From the NCBI GenBank assembly GCA_913049685.1, contig CAJWZD010000001.1:62001-126000 (forward strand): DNA of 64,000 nt, read 5' to 3'. A program made the translations under genes and the position numbers. The stretch comes from an uncultured Fidelibacterota bacterium (lineage in GTDB: Bacteria > Fidelibacterota > Marinisomatia > Marinisomatales > TCS55). The notes beneath the pieces are model-generated. The model saw nothing but the letters and a program-made list of their open reading frames with translations, had not been told where the DNA came from and searched no databases. This document shows, piece by piece, positions 18,957 to 29,719 of this stretch (its first letter is position 1; each line of letters opens with the position of its first letter).

Positions 18957-21900
18957 ATGATAGAAAGGAAACAATTATATAGGATCAAGCGTATTAAATT
19001 TGATCCGAATATAAAAAACCTAGTCGTAATGATTGCAGGGCTTATAAAAAGTAGCAAAATATATATATTTCTTTTTTTGATTGTGTATTCGCATGCGCAA
19101 TCAGATTCTCGTCTTAGGCTGCAGAGAGCAGATACACTTGAAAACATCACTTTGAAGGGCGTCTCTATGCAATATTTAAAAGGGAATGTTATCTTTAAAA
19201 AAGGTGACATGGTTTTACGTTGCGATTGGGCAAGGTTCAACAAAAAAACGCAAGAGGGATTTTTGTTTGGTGAAGTTTCTATGGATCAAAAGGGTCAAAA
19301 TTTAGTTTCTGATTCACTTTATATTGACTCACCTAGCGATATTTTGATTGCCTATAGCAATGCCGAAGTATGGGATTCAACTTATAGCTTAATTGCTGAT
19401 ACGCTATTTTATTTTTCAGAAATTGACAGTGGATCTGCAAATGGGAACACTACCCTCAAACAAGAAAATCAAATAATTACTAGTGATAAAATAGAATATA
19501 AAAAATATCCAGGATCTTCTGGGGTATCTTACTCAGCTAAAGGTAATGTAACTATCAATGAAGACGGGAGAATCGCAACCTGTGGAGAAGCAATTTATGA
19601 TCGTCAAAATGGAAAAACATCTTTGAGGATAAATCCAAAGATTGTGGATAGCGATCAAACAATATCTGGTGATGAAATTTTCCTCACCTATAATGACGAT
19701 ATATTAAAAAGTATATTTATTCCAAAAGATGCTAAAGCTACTAATCCATCCCAGGGAACCAGAGAATGGTTTGAAATTGTTGACAACGACACAATTACAC
19801 AATCAGACACTGCTAACTTTATTAATGACATGACTGGCTCTAGCCTTCGTGGATTTTTTGTAGATGGGTCATTGGACTCGCTGAGACTTGAAGGTATGGC
19901 AACCACTTTATACCACCTTTTTGAGGACTCTGTATATCAAGGAAAAAATTTGGTTTCAGGTGATACAATTAGCATGAAATTTGATAATAAAGAACTAAAT
20001 CAAATTTTTGTAGCTGGCGGTTCGCGTGGTACTTATACACCTGATTCAACAACAGGCGATGTTGAGGGTCCGGTTATATATTCTTCGGAAGATATCGAAT
20101 ACGATATAGCGGGTGAATTTATGGATCTCCATGGTGAGGCTGATATTCAATATACCGATGTAAACCTATCTGCAGGCTTTATTAACATGGAATGGGATAA
20201 AAATTTGTTAAGTGCTACTCCAGTATCCAAGCGCGACTCAACCTATGGATTTTTAATACCTTCAATGATCGAATCTGAGAGAGAACCGCTAACTGGAGAT
20301 TCTATGCTTTACAACCTAGAAACCCGGCAGGGAAAAGTAACAAAAGGCAAAACGAAAGCTGAAGATGGACACTATCATGGTGAAGAGATACGAAATCAAG
20401 ATATGGATATCTTTTATGCTGAAAATGCAATTTACACTACCTGCGATCTAGAACATCCCCATTTTCATTTTCATATGAATAAAATGAAGATGATCAATGA
20501 AGATAAAGTGGTAGCAAGGCCAATTATACTTCATATTGCAAATATTCCAATTTTTGGTTTACCATTTGGGGTTTTCCCTCATCAAAAAGGCAGAAGGAAT
20601 TCTGGATGGATTATGCCTTCATACGGCACCGATGCGCGTTGGGGCGGATATGTTAATGGTTTAGGATATTACTGGGCTGGAAGTGAATACTTTGATACAA
20701 AGCTTACGATGAGTTTTTATGATCGCGATGGAATAACATTGCGTTCAAAAAATAACTATTCAAAAAAATACAGCTTCTCTGGTAATATCGATCTTGAGAC
20801 AAAACAGCGATTTTCTAGCTCAGTAGCTGCAGAAGAAAGGGATATTTTTAATTTAGGTAAAAATCGGCAAACTGATTATGTGGTTAGATGGAATCACAGG
20901 CAACAACTTAGAAACAACCAATCAGCATCTGTGAATGCAAGCTATTATTCAAGTGGAGATTATAATCGTAGGACTGGCATTGAACAGCAAAAAAGATTAA
21001 ATCAACAAGCTGTATCTAATGCTACATATTCAAAGCGCTGGCCTAAATCGCGTAATAGTATAAGTATTAACCTTTCGAGCAGAAGAGACCTAATGGCAGA
21101 ACAAAAGATTGATCCAAGTTCCCCATTTTATACGATACCGAGTCGAAGTGGTCAACAAATAAACCTGTCAAATAATGTCATCCCGCAAATGGCTTTCTCA
21201 CATAGTCAGCGTGCTTTGTTTCCCACAAAGGCTAAAAATAAAAGTTGGTACAACAATATTAATTATAATTATTCATCACGATTTACCAATAACCATAAGT
21301 ATTATTATGAAGCAGAGCAATACGCATTAAATGATTCAACAAATTCCTATAGGTGGGGTTTAAACAATCAAGGTGCGGTTGAAGAAAAAGCTTTTTCTGA
21401 TTATGTTATTTCACACACATCAGGTCTAAATATGTCATCAAAGATTTTCAAATATTTTAATATTTCGCCAAGTCTTTCACTGAAATCTGATTGGGTAAAT
21501 AGATCATATTCAGGTTACCTAGATTCTACAGGGCAAATCAATAAAAATGAAGTTTTAGGTTTTGCGACTCGCACAACCGGCTCATTTAATTTGAATATGA
21601 ATACACAAATATATGGTTTATTTCCTATAGATATTGGGAATTTAAGCTCCATACGTCACGTTGCTTCTCCGTCAATAGGCTATTCATTTAGACCCGATTT
21701 TTCCAACGAGGTGTTTGGTAAAAATCCAAACTATTACGAAAGAATTAAACAAGAAAATGGTGAAGTAGTATATTTTGACAGATTCTCTGGCACATTAGCT
21801 GGTGGTACACCAAGGGGAGAGAATCAATCTATAAACATTTCACTAAATAATATTTTTCAAGCCAAGATTAAAGAGAATGATCAAGAAGTAAAAAGAGACC

Positions 21901-22628
21901 TATTCTCCTGGAGATTAAGTACGAGCAATAATTTGGTATTAGATGAGTATAATTGGGGCAATCTAAATTCTTCCCTGCGTGCAAACATACGTCAAAAACT
22001 AAATCTAGATTTTTCAATGACACATGACTGGTATGATTTTGACAGCGAAAACAATGTAAGAATTAATAAGATTAGAAAATCAGGAGGGATTCCTTCGCCT
22101 AGATTAATTAATGCAAGATTCTCTACTGGCTTAAAGTTTACAGGAAAACGCAAAACACCATACTCTGAAATTGATAATATTTCAGAAATAGACACGACAA
22201 ATTCAAATGATAGAATTGATGGAGCTAATTTACCCGGTCTAATTGACGGTATTTCCTCTGAATCAAAAACTACATCACCATTGGACCTTTGGTCAACCAG
22301 TGCATCTTTTAGTTTTGCATACAATAATGCGAATCCAAATAATTCTCAAAAAACATTTTGGATGTCTTCAAATTCAACCATTCAGGTTACTCAGGGGTGG
22401 AAAGTTCAATACAATGCGCGCTTTGATTTGATTGAACAAAATCTTGTAAGTCATACATTTTCAATCTATCGCGATTTACACTGCTGGGAGATGAGCATTA
22501 ATTGGACTCCAAGTGGCTACGCCTCAGGACTATACCTGCGTTTAAATGTCAAATCTCCGAATCTGCAGGATTTAAAGTTTGAACAGCGAGGTGGGACTTT
22601 TAGCAGACCATCCTTATTTGATAGGTAA
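18957..22628 (+). CDS. LptD/OstA-like outer membrane assembly protein
   Basis: 1223 aa; OstA-like repeats (YLKGNVIFKKGDMVLRCDWARF, AKGNVTINEDG) then large beta-rich barrel; HPHFHFHMNKMKM. Confidence 0.75.
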   Translation: MIERKQLYRIKRIKFDPNIKNLVVMIAGLIKSSKIYIFLFLIVYSHAQSDSRLRLQRADTLENITLKGVSMQYLKGNVIFKKGDMVLRCDWARFNKKTQEGFLFGEVSMDQKGQNLVSDSLYIDSPSDILIAYSNAEVWDSTYSLIADTLFYFSEIDSGSANGNTTLKQENQIITSDKIEYKKYPGSSGVSYSAKGNVTINEDGRIATCGEAIYDRQNGKTSLRINPKIVDSDQTISGDEIFLTYNDDILKSIFIPKDAKATNPSQGTREWFEIVDNDTITQSDTANFINDMTGSSLRGFFVDGSLDSLRLEGMATTLYHLFEDSVYQGKNLVSGDTISMKFDNKELNQIFVAGGSRGTYTPDSTTGDVEGPVIYSSEDIEYDIAGEFMDLHGEADIQYTDVNLSAGFINMEWDKNLLSATPVSKRDSTYGFLIPSMIESEREPLTGDSMLYNLETRQGKVTKGKTKAEDGHYHGEEIRNQDMDIFYAENAIYTTCDLEHPHFHFHMNKMKMINEDKVVARPIILHIANIPIFGLPFGVFPHQKGRRNSGWIMPSYGTDARWGGYVNGLGYYWAGSEYFDTKLTMSFYDRDGITLRSKNNYSKKYSFSGNIDLETKQRFSSSVAAEERDIFNLGKNRQTDYVVRWNHRQQLRNNQSASVNASYYSSGDYNRRTGIEQQKRLNQQAVSNATYSKRWPKSRNSISINLSSRRDLMAEQKIDPSSPFYTIPSRSGQQINLSNNVIPQMAFSHSQRALFPTKAKNKSWYNNINYNYSSRFTNNHKYYYEAEQYALNDSTNSYRWGLNNQGAVEEKAFSDYVISHTSGLNMSSKIFKYFNISPSLSLKSDWVNRSYSGYLDSTGQINKNEVLGFATRTTGSFNLNMNTQIYGLFPIDIGNLSSIRHVASPSIGYSFRPDFSNEVFGKNPNYYERIKQENGEVVYFDRFSGTLAGGTPRGENQSINISLNNIFQAKIKENDQEVKRDLFSWRLSTSNNLVLDEYNWGNLNSSLRANIRQKLNLDFSMTHDWYDFDSENNVRINKIRKSGGIPSPRLINARFSTGLKFTGKRKTPYSEIDNISEIDTTNSNDRIDGANLPGLIDGISSESKTTSPLDLWSTSASFSFAYNNANPNNSQKTFWMSSNSTIQVTQGWKVQYNARFDLIEQNLVSHTFSIYRDLHCWEMSINWTPSGYASGLYLRLNVKSPNLQDLKFEQRGGTFSRPSLFDR

Positions 22629-22632
22629 ATTA

Positions 22633-22881
22633 ATGGGTAAAATTAAAAATCAAGAATGGATCGTAATTGGAACATATAATGGAAATATAAATGCAGAGAT
22701 GGCAAAAAATATTTTACTAAAAAATGATATTCCTTCTTATATAAAAAGCGATTTCTTTGGCAGTGCCTACAATTTAAATGCCTTCAATATTCCTACAGGA
22801 ATGGTAAAATTGTATATTCCTGAAGGTTTTAAAAAAAAAGCGTTAGATTTACTACAAGGCATTGGATTGCAAAATGAGTAA
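22633..22881 (+). CDS. DUF2007-like putative signal transducing protein
   Basis: EWIVIGTYNGNINAEMAKNILLKNDIPSYIKSD...KLYIPEGFKKKALDLL; preferred ATG 22633. Confidence 0.7.
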   Translation: MGKIKNQEWIVIGTYNGNINAEMAKNILLKNDIPSYIKSDFFGSAYNLNAFNIPTGMVKLYIPEGFKKKALDLLQGIGLQNE

Positions 22882-24133
22882 AAATCAAATACGATCAATT
22901 AAAGGCACTCAAGATATTCTCCCTGCAGAATCGCTCAAGTGGCGTGTTCTTGAAAAAAAGATTCACGACACAATGGAGCTATTTAATTATGGGGAAATAA
23001 GAACTCCGGCTTTTGAAAAGACTGAACTTTTTGATCGCGGTGTTGGCCTGCAAACAGATATCGTTACTAAAGAAATGTATAGCTGGATAGATCAGGGTGG
23101 AGAAAGTCTTACTTTAAAACCTGAGCTGACTGCTCCCGTTTCAAGGGCCTATGTCCAGCATAGCTTGGGAGTTCAAAAGCCTCTTACAAAGCTCTACTAT
23201 ATTGATGCTCTTTTTAGAAGAGAAAGACCACAAAAAGGGCGTTTTCGTCAATTTCACCAGTTTGGCGTTGAGGCTTTTGGGTCAGAGCACCCAGAGATTG
23301 ATTCCGAAATAATATCAATAGCCGTAACGCTATTTAAAGAATTAGGCTTGAAAGATATATCTCTAAAACTGAACTCAATTGGTTCAGAAAATTGCAGAGA
23401 TAAATACAAAGATGAGCTGAAGAAATTCTTGAAACCGTACCTAAAAGATTTAAGTGCTAGCAGTCAAAAAAGATTTGAAACCAACCCTTTAAGAATTCTT
23501 GATACCAAATCTCTATCCGATATTGAAATCATAAAAAATGCCCCAACAATATCTAATTTTTGGAGCAATGAAGACAAAGTACATTTCGATGAGCTTTGCG
23601 AACTTTTGGATACTTTGAAAATCAAATATGAAGTCGATTCAAATTTAGTAAGAGGTTTGGACTACTATTCGAGGACGACATTTGAGCTTATATCACCGTC
23701 ACTTGGTGCGCAAAATGCAATCTGTGGAGGTGGAAGATATGATAAGTTGGTTGAGATGATTGGAGGAAAGCCGACTCCTGGTATTGGGTTTGCTGCTGGA
23801 ATTGAACGAATTATGATGACGTTAAAAAACTACACTGACAAAAACAGTATTGATATTTATGTTGTAGGTATCGGACCTAAAGTTAGACAGACTGTTTTTG
23901 CGCTCGCTGATGAATTACGACAAAGTAATCTATCAACAGAATGCGACATGTTACGAAGGTCCATTAAGTCCCAATTAAGAGATGCAAATAAAATCGGTGC
24001 AAAGTATGCTATCATCATTGGAGACAAGGAATTTGAAAATAAACTTGTTGAAGTAAAAAATTTAAATAACGGTGAACAAGAAAAAGTAGCGATTAAATCA
24101 ATTATTAGTCATATGACATCTTTGTCATTTTAG
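22874..24133 (+). CDS. hisS: Histidyl-tRNA synthetase
   Basis: IKGTQDILPAES, class II motifs, FRRERPQKGRFRQFHQFGVE, LVRGLDYYSRTTFE. Confidence 0.97.
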   Translation: MSKNQIRSIKGTQDILPAESLKWRVLEKKIHDTMELFNYGEIRTPAFEKTELFDRGVGLQTDIVTKEMYSWIDQGGESLTLKPELTAPVSRAYVQHSLGVQKPLTKLYYIDALFRRERPQKGRFRQFHQFGVEAFGSEHPEIDSEIISIAVTLFKELGLKDISLKLNSIGSENCRDKYKDELKKFLKPYLKDLSASSQKRFETNPLRILDTKSLSDIEIIKNAPTISNFWSNEDKVHFDELCELLDTLKIKYEVDSNLVRGLDYYSRTTFELISPSLGAQNAICGGGRYDKLVEMIGGKPTPGIGFAAGIERIMMTLKNYTDKNSIDIYVVGIGPKVRQTVFALADELRQSNLSTECDMLRRSIKSQLRDANKIGAKYAIIIGDKEFENKLVEVKNLNNGEQEKVAIKSIISHMTSLSF

Positions 24134-24192
24134 TTGTTTTATTTAACTTAAATTCGCCAGAAAAATTTTATAATAATTAAAAAAGAAGAGCT

Positions 24193-26703
24193 GTGAAACC
24201 ATTATTAATAGTTGAATCACCATCTAAAGCAAGTACGATATCAAAGTATTTGAAAGGCGCGTATGAAGTAAAGTCAACAATAGGGCATATAAAAGAGTTG
24301 CCCGAAAAAAGATTATCAGTTGATATTGAAAATGACTTTGCAATTGAAGAAGAAGTTATTGAGGACAAAAAGAAACTTGTCAATGAACTTAAAAAAATAT
24401 CAAAAACTGCTCCAGAAGTAATAATCGCAACAGACTCTGATAGAGAAGGTGAAGCGATCGCTGCCCATATTGCAAGCGAAATGGACAAGTCTAAAATCTC
24501 ACGCGTTATATTTACTGAGATCACAAAAGAGGGGGTTGAGGCTGGCCTAAACGATCGTAAAGAAATTGATGAAGATTTAGTTAAAGCGGCCACCACCAGA
24601 AGGATTGTTGATCGATTGTTTGGATATAAGGTCTCTCCAGTACTATGGAGTACTTTGCAGAAGAATATGAAGTTTGTTCAAGGTCGTCTTTCTGCAGGCA
24701 GAGTTCAGTCATCTGCTTTAAAAATTATTATCGAAAGAGAGAGGCTTAGGCAGTCTTTTAATTCAGCGCTTTATTTCGACTTAAAAGCTAAGTTTTCCTC
24801 AGGAGATGAAAGCTTTGAAGCAACACTGATAAGGATAGATGATAAAAGGATTGCAAGCGGAAAAGATTTTGATCCAGATACAGGTAAACTAAAAAATGAC
24901 AATGTGCATCTCCTATCAAAAGGTGAAGCTGATAAAATGGTTAAGGAGTTAAATGCAGGCACATGGAACATATCAAACATTGAAGAGAAGATAAAAAACT
25001 CTAATCCAAAACCTCCCTTTACTACTTCGACTCTACAGCAAGAAGCAGCTAGGAAGCTTAGATATTCTGCGCGAAGAACTATGAATAATGCTCAAAATCT
25101 TTACCGATCTGGGTATATAACATACATGAGAACAGATTCAACAAATCTATCTGCTGAAGGGGTCAATGGTGCAAAAACAGAAATTGTTAATTCATTTGGG
25201 AAGGAATTTTTACCAGAGAAACCAAGGGTGTATTCGTCAAAAGTTGTGAACGCACAAGAGGCCCATGAAGCAATTCGACCTGCTGGTTTAAAATTCGCAG
25301 AAACTGAAAACGTAAAATCTGAGCTAGATGAGGATGCTGCAAAGCTCTACGATTTGATAAAAAAACGAACACTTGCATCACAAATGAAATCTGCAAAAAT
25401 AAAGCAAGTTTCAGTGACAATTAAAAACCAAAATGCAGATTTCAGAGCCAATGGAAAAATAATATTATTCCCTGGCTATATGGCAGCATACATTGAAGGA
25501 AGTGATGAAAGAAACAGTTCCAAAGATGGGAAAGAAACTGTGTTGCCCGACCTTGCAAAAGGCCAATCTCTTGACTGTCAGGATTTAAAACCCGAGGAAC
25601 ATAACACAAAGCCACCTGCACGTTTCACAGAGGCGTCCTTAGTAAAAGAGCTTGAATTAAAAGGGATAGGTAGGCCATCTACATATGCCATGATAATTGA
25701 GACTATCGTAAAAAGAACGTATGTTCATAAGAAGCAGTCTAAGCTTACTCCAACTTTCTTAGGTCTTGCTGTTACGCAGCTTTTAGAAAATCATTTTACT
25801 TCACTAGTAGATAGTAAATTTACCGCTGAAATGGAAAATGGATTAGATGCTATTTCTCGGGGAGAGTTAGAGTCTCTTCCGTTTATGAAAGAGTTCTACT
25901 TTGGATCTGATAATCAAAATGGCTTAGTCAAGATGCTGGATGAAAAAGTTGATATTGGAAAAGCATGTTCTGTTCAATTGGACGACAAAGATGAACCCAT
26001 TGAAGTGCGTGTAGGTCAATATGGTCCATTTTTAAGGCAAGGTGAAAATAGAAAGTCGGTTCCCAGCGAGGTCTATTTGGGTGACCTAAATATTGATAAA
26101 GCATTGGAGATTCTTAATCAAGAAATTAATGAAGACAAGGAAATCGGTATCGATCCCGAAACAAATGAAATGATTCTTCTTAAAACTGGCCCCTACGGTC
26201 CTTACGTGCAAATTGGTGATTCTAGCAAAAGAAAGGCAATCCCAAAAGGAACAGAAATTGCTGAAGTGAATTTAGAAATGGCATTGAAATTACTTGCGCT
26301 ACCAAGAGTTCTTGGAATCCATCCAGAAACGAACCAAGAAGTAAAGGCCGACTACGGTCGCTTTGGTCCCTATGTTACAGCAGGCAAAGGAAAGAATGGA
26401 AGAATTCCGCCGGAACACTCCCCTCTTACGATTGAATTGGGCACTGCCTTAGAGTTAATAGCCAAGCGATCAAGTGGTCCTCAGGAATTGAAAACTTTAG
26501 GCGATCATCCAAAAACAGGTGAAACGCTTATATTAAAAGATGGAAGGTACGGTCCCTATATTACAGACGGAAAACTGAATGCCTCAATGTCAAGCGATTT
26601 GGAAGTTGAAACGATTACACTTGAGGATGCTGTAAAATTAATTGATAAAAAAAGAGTTGCTCCACCTCGAAAAAAGAAAACAAAGCGCAAAAAGAAGAAA
26701 TGA
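24193..26703 (+). CDS. topA: DNA topoisomerase I
   Basis: LLIVESPSKASTISKYL, ATDSDREGEAIAAHI, GYITYMRTDSTNLS; repeated TopA C-terminal GRYGPYI domains; Lys-rich tail. Confidence 0.98.
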   Translation: MKPLLIVESPSKASTISKYLKGAYEVKSTIGHIKELPEKRLSVDIENDFAIEEEVIEDKKKLVNELKKISKTAPEVIIATDSDREGEAIAAHIASEMDKSKISRVIFTEITKEGVEAGLNDRKEIDEDLVKAATTRRIVDRLFGYKVSPVLWSTLQKNMKFVQGRLSAGRVQSSALKIIIERERLRQSFNSALYFDLKAKFSSGDESFEATLIRIDDKRIASGKDFDPDTGKLKNDNVHLLSKGEADKMVKELNAGTWNISNIEEKIKNSNPKPPFTTSTLQQEAARKLRYSARRTMNNAQNLYRSGYITYMRTDSTNLSAEGVNGAKTEIVNSFGKEFLPEKPRVYSSKVVNAQEAHEAIRPAGLKFAETENVKSELDEDAAKLYDLIKKRTLASQMKSAKIKQVSVTIKNQNADFRANGKIILFPGYMAAYIEGSDERNSSKDGKETVLPDLAKGQSLDCQDLKPEEHNTKPPARFTEASLVKELELKGIGRPSTYAMIIETIVKRTYVHKKQSKLTPTFLGLAVTQLLENHFTSLVDSKFTAEMENGLDAISRGELESLPFMKEFYFGSDNQNGLVKMLDEKVDIGKACSVQLDDKDEPIEVRVGQYGPFLRQGENRKSVPSEVYLGDLNIDKALEILNQEINEDKEIGIDPETNEMILLKTGPYGPYVQIGDSSKRKAIPKGTEIAEVNLEMALKLLALPRVLGIHPETNQEVKADYGRFGPYVTAGKGKNGRIPPEHSPLTIELGTALELIAKRSSGPQELKTLGDHPKTGETLILKDGRYGPYITDGKLNASMSSDLEVETITLEDAVKLIDKKRVAPPRKKKTKRKKKK

Positions 26704-27122
26704 AAAAAATTTTATTAACACTTGTATTATTAGGGTCAATCTATGCAGATGAAAAAGCTGCGCTGATTTTAGATATTGAAAAAAGCTTAATGGCTTCGTG
26801 CTTCCATGGTACTGTTTACGAGCATGGTAACAAAGAAATGGAAGAGCAAATTGCTAGTTTTGTCAATGCGGGTAGAACTAAAGATTACATAATTAATTTT
26901 TACACAAATAAATATGGGGAGCGTATTTTAGCTATGCCTGAGGCAGAAGGCTTTAATATGTTTGCTTGGCTTGCACCAATAATGATTTTCATATTGGGCG
27001 GTATGGTGATGTTTGCATATTTTAAAAATTCACCTCAAACCGTTTTGGACGTGCCAGTTTCAAAAAAAGAAAATGTAAGGTTTAGCGATGAGATCGAGGC
27101 AGAGCTTAAGGATTTAGATTAA
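26700..27122 (+). CDS. CcmH/CycL-like cytochrome c biogenesis protein
   Basis: LMASCFHGTVYEHGNKEMEEQIASFVNAGRTKDYIINFYTNKYGERILAMPEAEGFN resembles CcmH; single Cys. Confidence 0.65.
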   Translation: MKKILLTLVLLGSIYADEKAALILDIEKSLMASCFHGTVYEHGNKEMEEQIASFVNAGRTKDYIINFYTNKYGERILAMPEAEGFNMFAWLAPIMIFILGGMVMFAYFKNSPQTVLDVPVSKKENVRFSDEIEAELKDLD

Positions 27123-27123
27123 A

Positions 27124-28443
27124 ATGAATATCGAAAAAATTGTTTCTTTATGCAAGCGTCGCGGTTTTATTTTTCAAAGCTCAGAGATTTATGGTGGCTT
27201 TAAAGCGGTTTATGATTATGGACCATTAGGTGTTGCACTCAAAAACAATATCTCCAAAATTTGGTGGAAAGCTATGACGCAACACCATGAAAATATTGTT
27301 GGATTAGATAGTGCAATTTTTACGCATCCAAAGATTTGGGAAGCGTCAGGTCATGTTGGAGCTTTTAATGACCCTTTAGTTGATTGCAAACAATGTAAAG
27401 CGCGTTACCGAGTTGATGAATTAAGCACAGAAACTAATCCTGATTGGGGAAAAATGACTTGTCCAAACTGCGGCTCAAAAGGCAGCTTTACTGACCCTAG
27501 GCAGTTTAACCTTATGTTTAAAACATCGATTGGAGCTGTTGAAGATGATTCTAGCATTGCATATCTCCGCCCTGAAACCGCTCAAGGTATCTATGTAAAT
27601 TACTTGTTAGTGCAAAATGCAATGCGCTTAAAAGTACCGTTTGGCATTGCTCAAGTTGGTAAAGCATTTCGAAATGAAATTGTAGCACGAAACTTTATTT
27701 TCAGAACTAGAGAATTTGAACAGATGGAAATGCAATACTTTGTTCAGCCAGATCAGGATGATCAATCTCTAAATGAGTGGAAAGATCAACGATTTTCTTT
27801 TTATTCTCAGCTTGGTATTGATAAAAATAAGCTCAGATTCAAACAGCATGGTCCTGATGAACTTGCTCATTATGCTAAAGAAGCTTGGGATATCGAATAC
27901 GAATTTCCTTTTGGATGGTCTGAAGTAGAAGGAATTCATAACAGGACTGACTTCGATTTAAAACAACACCAAGAATTTTCTGGAAAGAAAATGGAGTATT
28001 TTGATCCTGTTGAAAATAAGCGCTACCTCCCTTATATTATTGAAACTTCTGCAGGTTTAAACAGGATGCTTCTAGCAGTACTATCAAACGCGTATTGGGA
28101 AGATACAGATAACAATCGTGTGGTAATGAGGCTTGATCCAAAGATTGCGCCAGTTTTAGCAGTAGTGTGTCCCCTTACTAAAAAAGATGGTCTTCCAGAA
28201 ATTGGAAGAAATATCATGGATTTTTTAAAAAAAGAATTTAAAGTCATTTATGATCAACAGGGTTCCATAGGGAAGAGATATTATCGTCAGGACGAGGCTG
28301 GAACTCCGTTTGGCATAACCGTGGATCATCAGTCAAAAGATGATCAAAGCGTAACACTACGTCACCGTGACACGCAACATCAAGATAGGGTTGCAATTGA
28401 TCAACTTGTAAATGCTATTAAAAATAAAATTGGAGAATTTTAA
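27124..28443 (+). CDS. glyS: Glycyl-tRNA synthetase (alpha2 type)
   Basis: RRGFIFQSSEIYGGFKAVYDYGPLGV, class II motifs FRNEIVARNFIFRTREFEQMEMQ, zinc CxxC pairs. Confidence 0.97.
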   Translation: MNIEKIVSLCKRRGFIFQSSEIYGGFKAVYDYGPLGVALKNNISKIWWKAMTQHHENIVGLDSAIFTHPKIWEASGHVGAFNDPLVDCKQCKARYRVDELSTETNPDWGKMTCPNCGSKGSFTDPRQFNLMFKTSIGAVEDDSSIAYLRPETAQGIYVNYLLVQNAMRLKVPFGIAQVGKAFRNEIVARNFIFRTREFEQMEMQYFVQPDQDDQSLNEWKDQRFSFYSQLGIDKNKLRFKQHGPDELAHYAKEAWDIEYEFPFGWSEVEGIHNRTDFDLKQHQEFSGKKMEYFDPVENKRYLPYIIETSAGLNRMLLAVLSNAYWEDTDNNRVVMRLDPKIAPVLAVVCPLTKKDGLPEIGRNIMDFLKKEFKVIYDQQGSIGKRYYRQDEAGTPFGITVDHQSKDDQSVTLRHRDTQHQDRVAIDQLVNAIKNKIGEF

Positions 28444-29195
28444 TGAATAATCACCTATCTCTTCGATCTGGAAACCCTACGCTCAACGCAAAAACTTTTA
28501 GTGGTTTTGATTTAACAACAGAACAGTCAATGACAATATCTGGTACAGTGTACAAAACCGCATTATCCCTATTACTGCTTATGACGGCCTCTTTGTTTAC
28601 ATGGAATCTTCCCGCAGGAGATCCTAGAAGCAGTGGTTTAATGATGATTGGAATGCTTGGAGGATTTATCCTGGCTCTTGTTACTATTTTCAAACAACAC
28701 TTAGCAAAATATACAGTTCCAGCATACTCCATATTGCAAGGATTGGCTCTTGGGGGAATATCTAAATTTTTTGAAACGATGTATCCTGGAATAGTTACTC
28801 AAGCTGTCATGCTTACTTTTGGTACGCTTGGAGCTTTATTGCTAGCATATGTATCAGGGCTAATAAAGCCCACTGAAAATTTTAAGCTTGGGATAATTGC
28901 AGCTACAGGTGGAATAGCTTTTGTATATCTTATAAGCTGGATTTTAAGCTGGTTTAGTGTTAGCGTACCCTTAATTCACTCTAATTCAAATATGGGAATT
29001 TTATTTAGCATTGGAGTGGTAATAATTGCCGCACTAAACCTTGTTTTAGATTTTGATTTTATTGAAGAAGGCTCAGAAAAAGGAGCTCCAAAATACATGG
29101 AATGGTATGGCGCATTTGGATTAATGGTTACTTTGATATGGTTATATTTAGAAATATTAAGGCTATTGGCAAAGTTATCATCTAGACGAAACTAA
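28443..29195 (+). CDS. Bax inhibitor-1/YccA family membrane protein
   Basis: Seven-TM pattern; NLVLDFDFIEEGSEKGAPKYMEWYGAFGLMVTLIWLYLEILRLL. Confidence 0.9.
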   Translation: MNNHLSLRSGNPTLNAKTFSGFDLTTEQSMTISGTVYKTALSLLLLMTASLFTWNLPAGDPRSSGLMMIGMLGGFILALVTIFKQHLAKYTVPAYSILQGLALGGISKFFETMYPGIVTQAVMLTFGTLGALLLAYVSGLIKPTENFKLGIIAATGGIAFVYLISWILSWFSVSVPLIHSNSNMGILFSIGVVIIAALNLVLDFDFIEEGSEKGAPKYMEWYGAFGLMVTLIWLYLEILRLLAKLSSRRN

Positions 29196-29197
29196 TT

Positions 29198-29719
29198 TTG
29201 CGCAAAAAAAAATTTAAGTTTAGCGTTTGGTCTCGCAAGGTTCATTATTGGGGAGCATTCATTGTTTTTCTTCCTGTAGCAATAATTATCCTAAGTGGAA
29301 TTATGCTTCAACTAAAAAAAGATGTTGACTGGATTCAGCCTTCAACTCAGGTTGGCTCTAAATCAAACCTACCTACTCTATCTTTTGATCAAATATTGGA
29401 GAGTGCAAAAAAATCAACCAAAGCTCAAATTAATACATGGTCAGATATTGATCGGCTTGATGTTCGAATCGAAAAAGGCATAGTAAAAGTTAGGGCAAGG
29501 AATAGATGGGAAGTACAAATTGACACTTACAGCGGAAAGATACTTAATGAGGCATTTCGTCGATCAGATTTAATTGAAAATATTCATGATGGCTCTTGGT
29601 TCAATGATTCGGTAAAAAAATGGATTTTTCTACCTTCTGGTGTCATCTTATTTATTCTGTGGTTAACTGGCGTTTATTTAATACTGTTGCCATATTTTAA
29701 AAAATGGCAAAGGAGATAA
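29198..29719 (+). CDS. PepSY domain membrane protein
   Basis: VHYWGAFIVFLPVAIIILSGIML; RWEVQIDTYSGKIL; HDGSWF; TTG start. Confidence 0.75.
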   Translation: MRKKKFKFSVWSRKVHYWGAFIVFLPVAIIILSGIMLQLKKDVDWIQPSTQVGSKSNLPTLSFDQILESAKKSTKAQINTWSDIDRLDVRIEKGIVKVRARNRWEVQIDTYSGKILNEAFRRSDLIENIHDGSWFNDSVKKWIFLPSGVILFILWLTGVYLILLPYFKKWQRR

